Assembly: GCA_038244055.1 (NCBI GenBank)
Contig: JBBRTW010000344.1
Location: 1-7,990 of the forward strand
Direction of reading: 5' to 3'
Source of the DNA: DASPKW01 sp038244055
Lineage (GTDB): Bacteria > Planctomycetota > Phycisphaerae > Tepidisphaerales > Tepidisphaeraceae
Length of the DNA stretch: 7,990 nucleotides
Shown: in pieces, positions 6,794 through 7,990 of the stretch
Layout of the letters: the number at the start of each line of letters is the position of its first letter
How positions within the stretch are numbered: position 1 is the stretch's first letter
The notes under the pieces: generated by a model
Told to the model about the DNA's origin: nothing
Databases searched by the model: none
The model's input: only the letters and a program-made list of their open reading frames with translations
Translations under genes and position numbers: made by a program

Positions 6794-7810
6794 ATGCCAG
6801 ACCGCCTAACCTGGGCCATCCTCGGCACCGGCAACATCGCCCGCCAGTTCGCCACCGGCGTGAACGCCTCCGCCCGCAACCAGCTCATCGCCGTCGGCTC
6901 GCGCTCAATGGAAAAATCCCAGTCCTTTGCCCAATCACACAACATCCCCGCCGCCTACCCCTCCTACGAATCCGCCATCGCCGACCCGTCCGTGCAGGCC
7001 GTCTATATCTCCCTCCCCAACACGCTCCATCACGAGTGGACCCTCAAAGCCCTCAAGGCCGGCAAGCACGTCCTCTGCGAAAAACCGCTGGCCACGAATC
7101 TCGCCGATGCCCAGGAGATGTTCGCCGTCGCCCGCCAGGCCGGGCGCATTCTTATAGAAGCCTTCATGTACCGCACCCACCCCCTCACCCACGCCGTCCG
7201 CGCGGCCATCGCCTCGGGCGCGATCGGCCAGGTGCGCCTGATCCGCACCAGCTTCTGCTTCAAGGTCGCCAAAACCCAGGGGAACATCCGCTTCGACCCC
7301 GCGCTGGCCGGCGGTGTCATCATGGATGTCGGCTGCTACTGCATCAGCTTCGCCCGCCTCTTCGCCGGCGCTGAGCCCTCCGCCATCCATGCCATCCACC
7401 ACCGCCATGAATCGGGCGTCGATGACCTCGCGGCCGGCACGCTTGCCTTCCCCAATGGCGTGCTGGCCACCTTCTCCTGCGGCATGAGCGCCCACGCCGA
7501 CAACACCGCCTCCATCTGCGGCTCCGAAGGCTACATCGAAATCCCCATCCCCTGGAAACCCCCGGCCAGCGGCGCGACTTACACTATCGGCCGGTCCATC
7601 CCTCCGAAAATGGACAACCCCACCACTCCCGCCCCTCCCCCGCGCCAGTCCCATACCATCACCACCCCCGGCGATCTCTACGGCCACGAAGCCGACGCCT
7701 TCGCCGCCGCGGTTCTCGACGGCGCAGCGCCCTTCATGAGCGAAGCCGATTCACTCGGCAACCAGGCCGCCCTCAATGAAATCCGCCGGCAGATCGTAAT
7801 GGTGGGGTAG
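6794..7810 (+). CDS. Gfo/Idh/MocA family NAD(P)-dependent oxidoreductase (338 aa)
   Basis: An N-terminal Rossmann fold starts at W7 with AILGTGNIA (8-16), the G-x-G-x-x-A nucleotide-binding loop. YISLPNTLHHEW (71-82) and the family hallmark CEKPLA (95-100) follow, with catalytic-type Lys97. The C-terminal alpha/beta domain has MYRTHP (125-130) and GGVIMDVGCYCISFARLF (173-190) with Asp178 and Tyr182. YRTHP and MDVGCY resemble the branch containing D-xylose 1-dehydrogenase (NADP) and dimeric dihydrodiol dehydrogenase, so a cytoplasmic sugar dehydrogenase is likely; the substrate is not determinable. The length is normal for the family. Residues about 269-284 form a Pro-rich loop. There is no signal peptide, unlike many secreted planctomycete members. 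Translation begins at ATG 6794 after AAGGAGA. The stop codon is inside a direct repeat copy, so the last few residues (MVG) are repeat-derived, but the preceding NQAALNEIRRQI looks like a normal family C-terminus. Confidence 0.92.
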   Translation: MPDRLTWAILGTGNIARQFATGVNASARNQLIAVGSRSMEKSQSFAQSHNIPAAYPSYESAIADPSVQAVYISLPNTLHHEWTLKALKAGKHVLCEKPLATNLADAQEMFAVARQAGRILIEAFMYRTHPLTHAVRAAIASGAIGQVRLIRTSFCFKVAKTQGNIRFDPALAGGVIMDVGCYCISFARLFAGAEPSAIHAIHHRHESGVDDLAAGTLAFPNGVLATFSCGMSAHADNTASICGSEGYIEIPIPWKPPASGATYTIGRSIPPKMDNPTTPAPPPRQSHTITTPGDLYGHEADAFAAAVLDGAAPFMSEADSLGNQAALNEIRRQIVMVG

Positions 7811-7837
7811 ACATTGCGGCACGGTGGGGTAGACATT
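7801..7837 (+). repeat. 15-bp direct repeat, two copies
   Basis: The sequence ggtggggtagacatt occurs perfectly at 7801-7815 and 7823-7837, separated by gcggcac. The first copy contains the TAG stop of the oxidoreductase (7808-7810). The second copy continues into a hairpin. It looks like a dispersed repeat or the edge of an inserted element; no other copy lies in this window. Confidence 0.8.
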
Positions 7838-7848
7838 CTTGTCTGCCC
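7827..7848. other. Hairpin downstream of the oxidoreductase
   Basis: GGGTAGACA (7827-7835) pairs with TGTCTGCCC (7840-7848) through nine base pairs including one G-U wobble, with a TTCT loop. It lies 17 bp after the stop codon and could protect or end the transcript. No T-run follows on either strand, so it is not called an intrinsic terminator. Confidence 0.55.
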
Positions 7849-7877
7849 TGAAGGCGTGTAACTCCCGTTTTCGGCAC

Positions 7878-7990
7878 TTATGCCGCCCGTTGGCTCCAGA
7901 ATTCGGCCCAAAGTCCGCTGTAGTCGAGGCACCGCAGTGCCGTAATGTTCTCCGCATGCTCGGGTGTCCAGCGGGCGCTGTTGAGTTTGA
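7878..7990 (-). CDS. Transposase-like protein, C-terminal fragment
   Basis: The minus strand is open from the window edge to a TAA at 7880-7878 and encodes 36 residues containing ARWTPEHAENITALRC and SGLWAEFW. The pattern R-W...A-E-x-I-x-x-L-R...S-G-x-W-x-x-F-W is like the C-terminal tail of ISKra4-type and related transposases, where a final helix carries LR and a terminal W/FW motif. The family is uncertain because the catalytic domain is outside the window. It converges on the oxidoreductase, leaving 67 bp that hold the direct repeat and hairpin. It may be an intact insertion sequence or a remnant; terminal inverted repeats cannot be tested here. Confidence 0.45.
   Translation of the reverse strand, partial: KLNSARWTPEHAENITALRCLDYSGLWAEFWSQRAA

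Noticed and set aside
6935..7687. 250-residue open frame on the minus strand opposite the oxidoreductase
   Set aside because: The Gly/Asp/Ala-rich product has no motifs and is antisense to a clear Gfo/Idh/MocA gene.
7812..7945. Similarity between acattgcggcac after the oxidoreductase and the minus-strand acattacggcac in the transposase tail
   Set aside because: Only about 12 bases match, and the second lies in a conserved-looking coding motif, so chance is the simpler explanation.

Overview
The window looks like a chromosomal segment of a high-GC bacterium, most likely a planctomycete-type organism (Planctomycetota, perhaps Phycisphaerae). That assignment is inference. It rests on a row of secreted PQQ-like beta-propeller proteins, one of which carries a jelly-roll sugar-binding-like insert, next to a Gfo/Idh/MocA oxidoreductase, with intergenic repeats between the genes. 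No rRNA, tRNA, CRISPR array or complete mobile element was recognised.

Layout. Positions 1-1176 (+) hold the 3' part of a kelch-type beta-propeller protein whose start lies outside the window. It converges on a three-gene minus-strand block with only 10 bp between the stop codons. Read in its own direction, the block is: a 538-residue propeller (6447 to 4831), then a 736-residue propeller with an inserted jelly-roll domain (4717 to 2507), then a 438-residue propeller (2503 to 1187). The last two genes are 3 bp apart and probably translationally coupled. A 113-bp gap with degenerate repeat DNA separates the first two.

All three minus-strand proteins have a signal peptide. All carry the motif GWRGDGTG followed by a PP..W motif shortly after it, and a C-terminal K-E-(A/V)-G-R-N motif followed by a last strand ending in Y-C. 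They are therefore tandem paralogues that have diverged by gaining or losing inserts between the shared N-terminal motif and the later propeller blades.

A 346-bp divergent intergenic region (6448-6793) follows. It holds a dispersed-type inverted repeat with a G-rich arm that fits a G-quadruplex pattern. Next is a plus-strand Gfo/Idh/MocA family NAD(P)-dependent oxidoreductase (6794-7810) with a clear ribosome binding site. Its stop codon lies inside the first copy of a 15-bp direct repeat, and the second copy forms part of a hairpin. The window ends in the C-terminal tail of what looks like a transposase on the minus strand (7878-7990).

How the genes work together cannot be proven from sequence. 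The three propellers are predicted to be exported and probably act as a set of non-enzymatic binding or scaffold proteins. The oxidoreductase is cytoplasmic and probably acts on a sugar or polyol. Apart from the paralogue set, no defence, secretion or biosynthetic system is evident.
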